DNA of 6,487 bases, from assembly GCA_002069025.1 (NCBI GenBank), contig MWBK01000117.1, positions 1 to 6,487 of the forward strand. The letters run 5' to 3'. Shown here in pieces: positions 1-6,487 of this stretch. The position numbers were made by a program, and so were the translations under genes. The notes under the pieces were generated by a model. The model searched no databases and was not told the origin of the DNA. It worked only from the letters and a program-made list of their open reading frames with translations. This DNA comes from Bacteroidetes bacterium ADurb.Bin302 (GTDB lineage: Bacteria; Bacteroidota; Bacteroidia; Bacteroidales; Paludibacteraceae). Position 1 is the first letter of the stretch. The number at the start of each line of letters is the position of its first letter.

Positions 1-1362
1 TTTATTAAACTGTATACGAGCCATTATTTCTATAGTACGTAATCTATCTTTATATAAATTATTCTTGTTTAATTTATCAATATTGAGTGATGCATCTGAA
101 TTGCCTTCCCAACGACGGCAAAGATACAATGAATTATATATTCTTCCTATTTTATACTCTCGACTGATTCTCAAGCCCATAGCATAATCTTCACCATAAC
201 TGGTATTTGGTAATTGTATGGAACGCAACAAGGGTGTATAAAATGCACGAGGTGCACCTAATCCATTGATACGCAAAGCATTATTATGTCCATTCTCATT
301 AGTCCATTCTTTGTGATCAATCAAACCGGGAGGCAAGATCTTCATATCAAAACCAGTAATAGTATATGAGCCGATCAACATTGCACAATTTTGAGCATAA
401 AATCCATCAATAATTGTTTGCAAAGTATGTTGGTCTTGATATACATCATCGCTATCGAGTTGAATGGCAAACTTACCGCATTTTGCATTATTAATTCCAC
501 AATTCCAGCATCCACCAATACCTAAATCCAAACGCTCGGGTACTATATGCACTACTCTATTATCAGATTTTGCAAATCTCTCTATTATTTCGGAAGTTCC
601 ATCCGTGGAATGATTGTCAATAATCAATAAATTAAACGGGAAATTTGTGGCTTGACTCAGGACTGATTCAATTGCATCTGCTATTGTTTTAGCTCTGTTT
701 TTAACAGGTATAATAACTGATGCCTGATTTTCGAATTGTGCATCATCAAAAGAAATCTTCTTAAAATCGGCTGTCAGATATGCTCCTATTGATTTAAGAT
801 AGTTAGTACATGCTGATTCCATCTCAATTTGCACAGCTCTATTTTTGGGATCTACATAATTAAATTGCTTTTCTTCACTACTAATTTTATCTTCTTCAAA
901 TTCGGTGTACAAGAATTCGTTTAAATGAATAATCGGGAATTTTTTAGCTGTTTGCAGACGTAAATCGTATAGTGCTGCATATAGATAATCTGTAGCAATG
1001 CTTGTTTTTAAGGCATCTGCCGAGAATAAAATTACAGGACCGAAATCAAAATCATCTCGTACACTGCCTAATTGATAGTCGATTGTTGGTACGGCTTCTT
1101 TTTGGTCTCCTTTTACATGATAATAATCGGAATACAACATACCTGCTCCTGTTGATGATGCTACATCAATCATTCTTTTTATAGCATTCTGACCTAAATC
1201 AAGAGCAGTTTTTTTTGTATATACTATGGCATATCCATCAGGAGTATGTGTACGTATATAATCAATTGCATCATGATTTGTTGGAGGTGATGGTAAAACA
1301 TAAGTTTTATCAACTCCTTCTATATTAAGATTATCTAATAAAGAGAAAAAACGTGCTTTCAT
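1..1362 (-). CDS. Family 2 glycosyltransferase with N-terminal extension (3' end cut by window edge)
   Basis: The reading frame is open from an ATG at 1362 to base 1 (454 codons, no stop), so the C-terminus is missing. Residues about 214-425 form a GT2 (GT-A fold) domain. It opens with [14 protein letters not shown], followed by [12 protein letters not shown] (residues 245-256), a metal/nucleotide-sugar DxD-type motif QLDSDD (301-306), and an ED pair (E391-D392 in [11 protein letters not shown]) at the usual place of the catalytic base. The domain should move a sugar from a nucleotide donor to an unknown acceptor in the cytoplasm; no membrane segment or signal peptide is visible in the part present. 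Residues 1-210 are an extension not needed for a minimal GT2 enzyme; part of it resembles the second half of a GT-A domain without catalytic residues. The start lies 6 bases after the upstream amidase stop, so the genes are probably co-transcribed. GT2 membership is firm; donor and product are unknown. Confidence 0.93.
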   Translation of the reverse strand, partial: MKARFFSLLDNLNIEGVDKTYVLPSPPTNHDAIDYIRTHTPDGYAIVYTKKTALDLGQNAIKRMIDVASSTGAGMLYSDYYHVKGDQKEAVPTIDYQLGSVRDDFDFGPVILFSADALKTSIATDYLYAALYDLRLQTAKKFPIIHLNEFLYTEFEEDKISSEEKQFNYVDPKNRAVQIEMESACTNYLKSIGAYLTADFKKISFDDAQFENQASVIIPVKNRAKTIADAIESVLSQATNFPFNLLIIDNHSTDGTSEIIERFAKSDNRVVHIVPERLDLGIGGCWNCGINNAKCGKFAIQLDSDDVYQDQHTLQTIIDGFYAQNCAMLIGSYTITGFDMKILPPGLIDHKEWTNENGHNNALRINGLGAPRAFYTPLLRSIQLPNTSYGEDYAMGLRISREYKIGRIYNSLYLCRRWEGNSDASLNIDKLNKNNLYKDRLRTIEIMARIQFNK

Positions 1363-1368
1363 ATATTA

Positions 1369-4059
1369 TTAATAATTCAAAAATAAACGCATAACTTCTG
1401 TACGTTGTGAATCGGATGTTAAAGCTTCAATGGGGAATCCGGCAGCAACCACTTTATAGTTACGATTAAATCCTAAGGCTGCTGAAACTTTATTTTCTTC
1501 GTAACGAAGCAAGACATCAGCTATTTTATCCATTTGTTGGAGCGCATCAACGTTTTGTAAGAAATATTGACTGGCATTAGCTTGCATTTGAAGTGTATAA
1601 ATACTTTCATTGTTTGGGGTGATTATTACTCCATTTGTACTTGCCCATGGTGCACGCAATTTATAACGCAATGCTTTTTCTGTGAACAAGCATGATTCTG
1701 TGCCTATATATGCACCTGTTATTATGACTTTTTTATTTGCTTTTTTAATATATCGAGTGATGGCCGATTGTAACTTATGGGGGTATAACTCGTAGCCATC
1801 AACGGTTCTCTGTTTTCCCATAATAATATCGAGCACATCATAACTTGACAAATTAATATCTCCACTCATAACAGCATCTTTTCCGGATGATACAAATGAA
1901 TAGCCATTATCATAAATAGCTTTACCGTGAACATAAGCATAATCAAAGGTATTACCGGCTATGATTTGTGTCTCATAATTTGATCTGCTTGCACCAAAAC
2001 CGGGATAATCATTACTTTGATATTCTATTGATTTATCAAACTCAATCTGATTTCCCGTATATGCTATGTCATACATATATGGAACTCCGAAATCACGATC
2101 ATAGAGGAATCCGCCTTGCGAACCGCAATCAAAAGATTCCGGACCACCTATACGATCGAAACCATTAATAATCATTACAGTACCTTTAGATTCTGATTTA
2201 TTGCACACTGACAGTATTTCAGAAGGGAAACTTTCTCCACCTTCGTTTGATGCCGTTACCTTGAAACTATAAATAGTATCGGGCTTGACAGCTAAAGAAA
2301 TTGAATTTGATTTGACTATCTGTCCATTATCAAAACTACCGTCATTTTTACGAGTATATAATATATATCGAACAGGATATGCAGTTTCTTCCAAACTATC
2401 TGACACAGGTTTCCAACTTAAACTAACTGAGTCATTTGCTAATTCAGCTCCAAAAGATCTTACCGGCAATGGTTGAACAACATAACTTTGACCATTATGT
2501 TCTGCTAAAAATTTAAGGACTCCTTTATATACTGATCTGGCTAATAAAAATTTAAATTGAGGCTGTAAGCCATACAACATATCTTGATAATTGAGATGCG
2601 AAAACAACTCGATTATTACAGATGGTACTGCCGGTACGAGTGTTTCAACATATTTTTGATGCCAAATACCACGAGACGACCAATTTTTACATTTTAATTT
2701 TGATACATCGTCAATAATTTGAGTACGTATTCTATCTGCCAAATCATGACCTGCCATTTTTGAATATCCTGAAGGATACACACTATCTGATGTACATACC
2801 AATAATGTTCCTACAACGCTATCGGCTCCCATTGTAAATGCATCAGTATGAACAGCTAAAACTGCATCAATAGGAATTTTTAAGCCGGGATATGAGGGAT
2901 ACACATGCGAACCTCCGGCTAAGAAGTTAACCCATTTTGAACGCGAATATATATCATCATAATAATCGCTCTTATAGCCCGGTTTTTGATCATATAAAAT
3001 ACTATCCGGCAAGCCTGCTTGTTGCAAATTATATCTTGCTGCCTCGGCAAATCTTGGATATCCATTTCCGAAATGACTGATACCGCCTCCTATTTTTACT
3101 GAATCGACACACAGCGCATCTTTTTTGTCAGCCATAACGAAACTTACACGTAAATCATTATTGAAATATAGGCCATCAATATCTATCCATGTTCCGGCAC
3201 CCATGTTTGCATTAATCTTATAATTATTTACAATACCGGCATGCTCAATTTTACAAAGTATTTGTCCTGATGCCTTAGTCTCCTTCCCATACCATATTTT
3301 AATTCTGTATGTTCCGGCTCTGTTTACTGTTCCGGTAAATTCTGAGCTATCGGAAGATATTGTTGTTTTGCACAAGTACAATTCTTCCATTTGTATGTCA
3401 CGTTCACGAGGCATAAAAACTTGTGCACCTGAATTTTCTAACATTGGTACTAAAAACGGAATTACAATTGAAGCAGTCAACAAGTCTTCTACTGTACCAA
3501 ACAAGCGAGGTCTTTGCCACTCCCAGCGATTTTGGGTACGATTAAAGTACAAACCATGACTACCCCACAATGCAATATTTCTGTCGGTTAAGCCTTGTGT
3601 TGGAAATAATAATTGAGATTCTTTTTTTACCACAGATCCCCCACTCTTATAGTTGGGCATACGCGATTTATCAATCGGAAGATTCTTTCTCAAAAAATTT
3701 GGGACAAACTCTTCAATATATTTGTTTCGAGAAATAATTGACAATTCGTATGATGCATATTCAGAAGGTAATTGAACTCGCAAAGAATCATATACATCCG
3801 GGAGCATCTCTTCTCTAAAAATAAGATTAGAAAATTCGTCTTCTAAATATACTGTTAATTTGTCTTTTGAAACAACTGTTTTTGTAACTGAATATTCTTT
3901 TTTGTTGGTAACAATGTTAGGTAAATAGCGAAATTTAGTAATAAGCGGTAATGAGGGCTTTGCTGCTAAAAGAATTTCAGCAGCCATAAAAAACAATACC
4001 AGTATTGATAAACGTGCGGGTTTCATATATCTCGTAAAAGTACAGCATTTTTTATTCAT
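1369..4059 (-). CDS. Secreted N-acetylmuramoyl-L-alanine amidase-like protein (Amidase_3) with golvesin-like insert, FnIII and C-terminal amidotransferase-like domain
   Basis: An 896-residue exported protein. A signal peptide is clear: basic start, hydrophobic run LSILVLFFMAAEILLAA (about 17-33), cleavage probably near residue 33. Residues 34-155 are an unassigned, probably beta-rich region. The Amidase_3 core follows: H168 (GSHG), E191 (TVEDLL) and H404 (AVHTDAF) match the zinc ligands, and E484 (VIIELFSHLN) matches the catalytic glutamate. The core is interrupted after MPRERD (216-221) by a golvesin/xanthan-lyase-like beta domain (about 229-326, with RAGTYRIKIWY and GTWIDIDGLYF). An FnIII domain spans about 530-620. 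Residues 625-896 look like a Rossmann-type class I amidotransferase-like fold (VMIINGFDR, YDVLDIIMGK, KKVIITGAYIG, ending AAGFPIEAL). Homologues are often called 'xanthan lyase', a name not supported by the zinc-site residues. The likely role is periplasmic cleavage of the MurNAc-L-alanine bond in peptidoglycan. M12 is an alternative start giving a more standard signal peptide. Confidence 0.9.
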   Translation of the reverse strand: MNKKCCTFTRYMKPARLSILVLFFMAAEILLAAKPSLPLITKFRYLPNIVTNKKEYSVTKTVVSKDKLTVYLEDEFSNLIFREEMLPDVYDSLRVQLPSEYASYELSIISRNKYIEEFVPNFLRKNLPIDKSRMPNYKSGGSVVKKESQLLFPTQGLTDRNIALWGSHGLYFNRTQNRWEWQRPRLFGTVEDLLTASIVIPFLVPMLENSGAQVFMPRERDIQMEELYLCKTTISSDSSEFTGTVNRAGTYRIKIWYGKETKASGQILCKIEHAGIVNNYKINANMGAGTWIDIDGLYFNNDLRVSFVMADKKDALCVDSVKIGGGISHFGNGYPRFAEAARYNLQQAGLPDSILYDQKPGYKSDYYDDIYSRSKWVNFLAGGSHVYPSYPGLKIPIDAVLAVHTDAFTMGADSVVGTLLVCTSDSVYPSGYSKMAGHDLADRIRTQIIDDVSKLKCKNWSSRGIWHQKYVETLVPAVPSVIIELFSHLNYQDMLYGLQPQFKFLLARSVYKGVLKFLAEHNGQSYVVQPLPVRSFGAELANDSVSLSWKPVSDSLEETAYPVRYILYTRKNDGSFDNGQIVKSNSISLAVKPDTIYSFKVTASNEGGESFPSEILSVCNKSESKGTVMIINGFDRIGGPESFDCGSQGGFLYDRDFGVPYMYDIAYTGNQIEFDKSIEYQSNDYPGFGASRSNYETQIIAGNTFDYAYVHGKAIYDNGYSFVSSGKDAVMSGDINLSSYDVLDIIMGKQRTVDGYELYPHKLQSAITRYIKKANKKVIITGAYIGTESCLFTEKALRYKLRAPWASTNGVIITPNNESIYTLQMQANASQYFLQNVDALQQMDKIADVLLRYEENKVSAALGFNRNYKVVAAGFPIEALTSDSQRTEVMRLFLNY

Positions 4060-4129
4060 TTCATAGTGATAAATTCAAAAAAACACCTTAAATTGCATTC
4101 TTATTACAAACAATAATGGTGATACAAAT
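4060..4129. promoter_or_regulatory. Divergent intergenic region, presumed promoters for the amidase operon and the kinase
   Basis: These 70 bases separate two divergently transcribed genes and must hold at least part of both promoters unless these lie inside the opposing gene. The stretch is strongly AT-rich. I found no perfect Bacteroidota -7 box (TAnnTTTG) with a correctly spaced -33 TTTG on either strand; the nearest is ATTGTTTG on the minus strand, with the first two bases wrong. Neither gene has a recognisable Shine-Dalgarno sequence, which is normal for Bacteroidota. Both annotated starts are overlapped by tiny upstream frames: ATG-AAA-TGA on the minus strand (4064-4056) and a five-codon frame MVIQI on the plus strand (4116-4133), each ending in an ATGA overlap. 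The promoter call rests on gene arrangement only. Confidence 0.45.
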
Positions 4130-4963
4130 ATGAAATTAATTGCAGATAGTGGTTCAACCAAGACTTCGTGGGTACTAACAAAAAAGTCTAATATTATTCA
4201 ACAAATTACAACTGACGGGATCAATCCGTATTATCAAGACGAAAATAAAATATGTGAAACTATCAAAGAGCAATTATTTACTAAAATTGAAAGCATCAAT
4301 ATTGATGAAATATATTTTTATGGCGCAGGATGCGCATCGCCTGAAAAGAATAAAATGATTGCTGATGCCCTTGGACAATTTTTCCCGACATCTATCATTG
4401 CTGTTAATTCCGATTTACTTGGTGCAGCTAGAAGTTTATGCGGTAGCAACGCAGGTATTGCTGCTATATTAGGAACAGGATCAAACTCATGTTTCTTTTC
4501 GCAAGATGAGATTGTTAAGAATGTTTCGCCTTTAGGTTTTATTTTAGGTGATGAAGGTAGCGGTGCTGTATTGGGTAAAAAACTAATTGGAGATTTTTTA
4601 AAAAATCAAATGCCAAAAGACCTAAGCGATTTATTTGCAAGCACTTATAATATTAATGCAATAACTACATTAGACAGAGTCTATAAAAAGCCGTTCCCAA
4701 ACAGATATTTAGCATCTTTTGTTCCATTTATGTCTGAAAACAAAAGTAATAAATACGTTTACAATTTGATTTATGACAGTTTTACTGAATTTATTGTGAG
4801 AAATATCAAGCAATACGATTACCAAAAATATCCTATACATTTTACCGGTTCTATTGCTTATAACTTCAAAGAGATATTATCAGAAGTAGTTAGTAAACAG
4901 AATATGAAACTTGGAAATATAACTCAAAACCCTATTGAAGGTTTAGTAAGGTTTCATAAATAA
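4130..4963 (+). CDS. BadF/BadG/BcrA/BcrD-type ASKHA ATPase, probable N-acetyl amino-sugar kinase
   Basis: A complete 277-residue cytoplasmic protein of normal length for the short Bacteroidota members of this family. The ASKHA (actin-like) ATPase motifs are present in order: phosphate-1 loop ADSGSTKTSW (5-14), an aspartate in VNSDLLGAA (D95) at the position of the catalytic base in GlcNAc kinases, phosphate-2 loop AAILGTGSNS (111-120), connecting motif LGDEGSGAVLG (139-149), and an adenosine-site motif FTGSIA (238-243). Known relatives include GlcNAc kinases and the MurNAc/GlcNAc kinase MurK; the activator ATPases of 2-hydroxyacyl-CoA dehydratases (BadF/HgdC type) share the fold but usually carry a cysteine-bound iron-sulfur cluster, for which I see no clear conserved cysteine pair. 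Phosphorylation of an amino sugar recovered from cell-wall turnover is therefore the best guess. It is divergent from the amidase gene, which fits but does not prove that role. No Shine-Dalgarno is visible; the ATG directly precedes the conserved KLIADSGSTK start. Confidence 0.9.
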   Translation: MKLIADSGSTKTSWVLTKKSNIIQQITTDGINPYYQDENKICETIKEQLFTKIESINIDEIYFYGAGCASPEKNKMIADALGQFFPTSIIAVNSDLLGAARSLCGSNAGIAAILGTGSNSCFFSQDEIVKNVSPLGFILGDEGSGAVLGKKLIGDFLKNQMPKDLSDLFASTYNINAITTLDRVYKKPFPNRYLASFVPFMSENKSNKYVYNLIYDSFTEFIVRNIKQYDYQKYPIHFTGSIAYNFKEILSEVVSKQNMKLGNITQNPIEGLVRFHK

Positions 4964-4973
4964 ACAAACTGTT
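4964..4973. other. Ten-base convergent gene junction without a clear terminator
   Basis: The kinase stop (TAA, 4961-4963) and the exporter stop (TAA read on the minus strand, 4976-4974) face each other across ten bases. I looked for a hairpin followed by a T-run between about 4940 and 4990 and found only a four-base stem possibility (AAAC / GTTT), too weak to call. Transcripts from the two sides probably overlap, or termination is Rho-dependent. Confidence 0.6.
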
Positions 4974-6487
4974 TTACATTTTAATGACCTTGTCGCATTT
5001 ATCTGCGATTTTTAAACGGTGGGTAACAAATATGACTGTTTTGTCTTTGGCAAAGACTCTCAGGTTTTGAATTATTTTGGATTCTGTAAGTTCATCAACC
5101 GCAGAAGTAACCTCATCTAAAAGCAAAATATTCCCACCGCGTAATAATGAACGGGCAAGACCTATACGTTGTGCTTGACCTTCGGATAAACCCTGACCGA
5201 ATTCTTGCAAACTTGTATCTATACCTTGTGGCAAATCAAACACAAAATCGGCTGCCGCAACTCTTAGCACATCTTCCATTTCTTTGTCGGTAGCATTTTC
5301 TTTTGCCATGCGAAGATTATCTCGAATAGTACCTGAGAATAGTGTATTGCCCTGAGGTACATAAATAAAATTACAACGTGTTAAGGCAGAAACAGCTTCT
5401 GAACGGCTTCCTTTCTTAAGTAATATTTGACCTTTTTGAGGCTCTAACAAAGCTAGCATCAAACGCATCACAGTAGTCTTTCCACAACCGGTTTCGCCTA
5501 TTATTGCGGTAAATTCTCCTGCTTCAAAATGTAAATTAAGCGATTTTAAAACGGGTTCTTTATCGTAGGCAAAAGTCACATCTGTAAAATCAATAGATAT
5601 GCCTTCTCCTAAATTTACAGGATCGCCTTTTTCTTCTGTTGACATATCTTCCAATTCGAGTAAACGCTCAACGGCCGTATAAACATTAATAAAGCCCGGT
5701 ATAATACCAATTAAGCCGGCAACAGGACCTTGAATCTTATTTACTAATTGTAAAAATGCAGTTAAAGTACCAAAACTAATGGCACTTAATTTTAATTGAT
5801 ATACACCCCATAAAAATGCGACCATATAACCGCCACTAAATCCGAAGGTAAAAACACTACGAAGATTTAATCCAAATTTTGTTCTCTTTAATGTGATAAA
5901 TTTAAAAAAGTCTTGAATCTCGCCTAATTGATTTAAATTAGGTTCTTGATACTCTAATGTTTTAACCACAACTTGATGTTGTACAGACTCTTGCAACATT
6001 GAATTCATATCACTTCCTATCTTTTTAAGTTGCAAAGAATACTTACGCATCTTAAAAACATATAATTTGCTAAACAAAAAGAATATTGGCGATACGCATA
6101 AAATAATCAATGCCAACATCTTATCTAAGTAAAACAGAAAAATAAAAGAAGCTATTAATTGTACAAATGTTATTACAAAAGAGGGAAAAGAAGATACTAA
6201 GAAACCAACTACTTCTGATGCATCTTGTTTGATTCGAGTAAGTATATCGCCTGTATGAAATTTTTCTTGTTCGTACCATTTGCTGCGCAAAACAGTTGCA
6301 AACATTTTATACCGTACGCCATTTGAAACTTCAACACTAAATTTTGCACCATAATAACCAACAAGATATTGAGCTGATATTTGAAATAAACTCAATGCAA
6401 TAAGAACAAATGCAATAAGCCAGAAATTGCCAATTTGAGCATTCGTAGCTATATCAATTATTGATTTGGTAAGCCAAATGTACAATA
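4974..6487 (-). CDS. ABC exporter half-transporter, fused membrane and ATPase domains (N-terminus cut by window edge)
   Basis: The frame stays open to the right edge, so the N-terminus is missing. The codon at 6485-6483 is TTG inside a homologous stretch (YIWLTKSIID), not a credible start; roughly 30-80 residues including the first membrane helix should lie outside. Counting that codon as residue 1, hydrophobic segments at about 20-45, 98-120, 122-142, 210-230 and 250-272 fit helices 2-6 of a type IV exporter. The ATPase domain has an A-loop tyrosine (FAYDKE, Y307), Walker A GETGCGKTT (330-338), Q-loop VPQGN (Q378), signature LSEGQAQR (433-440), Walker B ILLLDE (453-458), D-loop SAVD and H-loop THR (H489). 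All catalytic residues are present, so it should be an active ATPase working as a dimer in the inner membrane. The signature has E for the second position's usual G, and the protein stops right after CDKVIKM, shorter than typical. The substrate (lipid, glycolipid, peptide or drug) cannot be read. Confidence 0.93.
   Translation of the reverse strand, partial: LYIWLTKSIIDIATNAQIGNFWLIAFVLIALSLFQISAQYLVGYYGAKFSVEVSNGVRYKMFATVLRSKWYEQEKFHTGDILTRIKQDASEVVGFLVSSFPSFVITFVQLIASFIFLFYLDKMLALIILCVSPIFFLFSKLYVFKMRKYSLQLKKIGSDMNSMLQESVQHQVVVKTLEYQEPNLNQLGEIQDFFKFITLKRTKFGLNLRSVFTFGFSGGYMVAFLWGVYQLKLSAISFGTLTAFLQLVNKIQGPVAGLIGIIPGFINVYTAVERLLELEDMSTEEKGDPVNLGEGISIDFTDVTFAYDKEPVLKSLNLHFEAGEFTAIIGETGCGKTTVMRLMLALLEPQKGQILLKKGSRSEAVSALTRCNFIYVPQGNTLFSGTIRDNLRMAKENATDKEMEDVLRVAAADFVFDLPQGIDTSLQEFGQGLSEGQAQRIGLARSLLRGGNILLLDEVTSAVDELTESKIIQNLRVFAKDKTVIFVTHRLKIADKCDKVIKM

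Noticed and set aside
1002..3559. Short plus-strand open frames of about 60 codons inside the glycosyltransferase and amidase genes (for example at 1002-1184, 1968-2168, 2285-2476 and 3368-3559)
   Set aside because: They lie wholly antisense to genes with clear domain motifs, encode no recognisable protein and are expected by chance on the opposite strand.
1369..4059. Annotation of the secreted protein as a xanthan lyase
   Set aside because: The only resemblance is the golvesin/xanthan-lyase-like beta domain; the catalytic residues present match Amidase_3, and no polysaccharide-lyase fold motif was seen.
4063..4126. Similar 12-base stretches (atagtgataaat at 4063-4074 and atggtgatacaa near 4116-4127) as possible operator repeats
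   Set aside because: Imperfect, AT-rich and each partly explained by the start regions of the flanking genes; no dyad symmetry supports a binding site.
4130..4963. Kinase as an activator of 2-hydroxyacyl-CoA dehydratase (BadF/HgdC role)
   Set aside because: No clear cluster-binding cysteine pair in the protein and no dehydratase subunits nearby; GlcNAc-kinase-like motifs fit better.
4940..4990. Bidirectional terminator between the convergent kinase and exporter genes
   Set aside because: Only a four-base stem can be drawn, with no GC-rich hairpin and no adjacent long T-run.
6483..6485. TTG as a possible start codon of the ABC exporter
   Set aside because: It falls inside a conserved exporter segment after the first membrane helix, and the frame stays open to the window edge; the gene is simply cut by the window.

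Overview
The window looks like ordinary chromosomal DNA from a member of Bacteroidota, most likely Bacteroidales. The DNA is AT-rich, start codons lack clear Shine-Dalgarno sequences, and the large secreted protein has an amidase / golvesin-like / FnIII / amidotransferase-like layout of a kind often labelled 'xanthan lyase' in Bacteroides-type genomes. This assignment rests on recalled family knowledge, not a search. No mobile element, CRISPR array, RNA gene or phage signature was seen.

Layout: four protein genes fill almost the whole window. On the minus strand, 4059-1369 encodes a secreted multidomain protein with a split N-acetylmuramoyl-L-alanine amidase (Amidase_3) core. It is followed after 6 bases by a family 2 glycosyltransferase that runs off the left edge (1362-1); the two are almost certainly one transcription unit. 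Divergent from them, across a 70-base intergenic region, is a plus-strand BadF/BcrA-type ASKHA sugar kinase (4130-4963). Ten bases beyond its stop, a convergent minus-strand ABC exporter (fused membrane and ATPase domains) ends at 4974; its N-terminus lies off the right edge.

How they may fit together: the amidase would cut the MurNAc-peptide link in peptidoglycan, the kinase resembles enzymes that phosphorylate GlcNAc/MurNAc-type amino sugars, and the glycosyltransferase and exporter could build or move an envelope glycoconjugate. A cell-envelope turnover theme is therefore plausible, but it is inferred from families and proximity; no substrate can be read from the sequence. I do not see a clearly new biological system. 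The most unusual points are the domain inserted inside the amidase core, a possible second (degenerate) GT-A half in the glycosyltransferase, and the short C-terminus and altered signature motif of the exporter.
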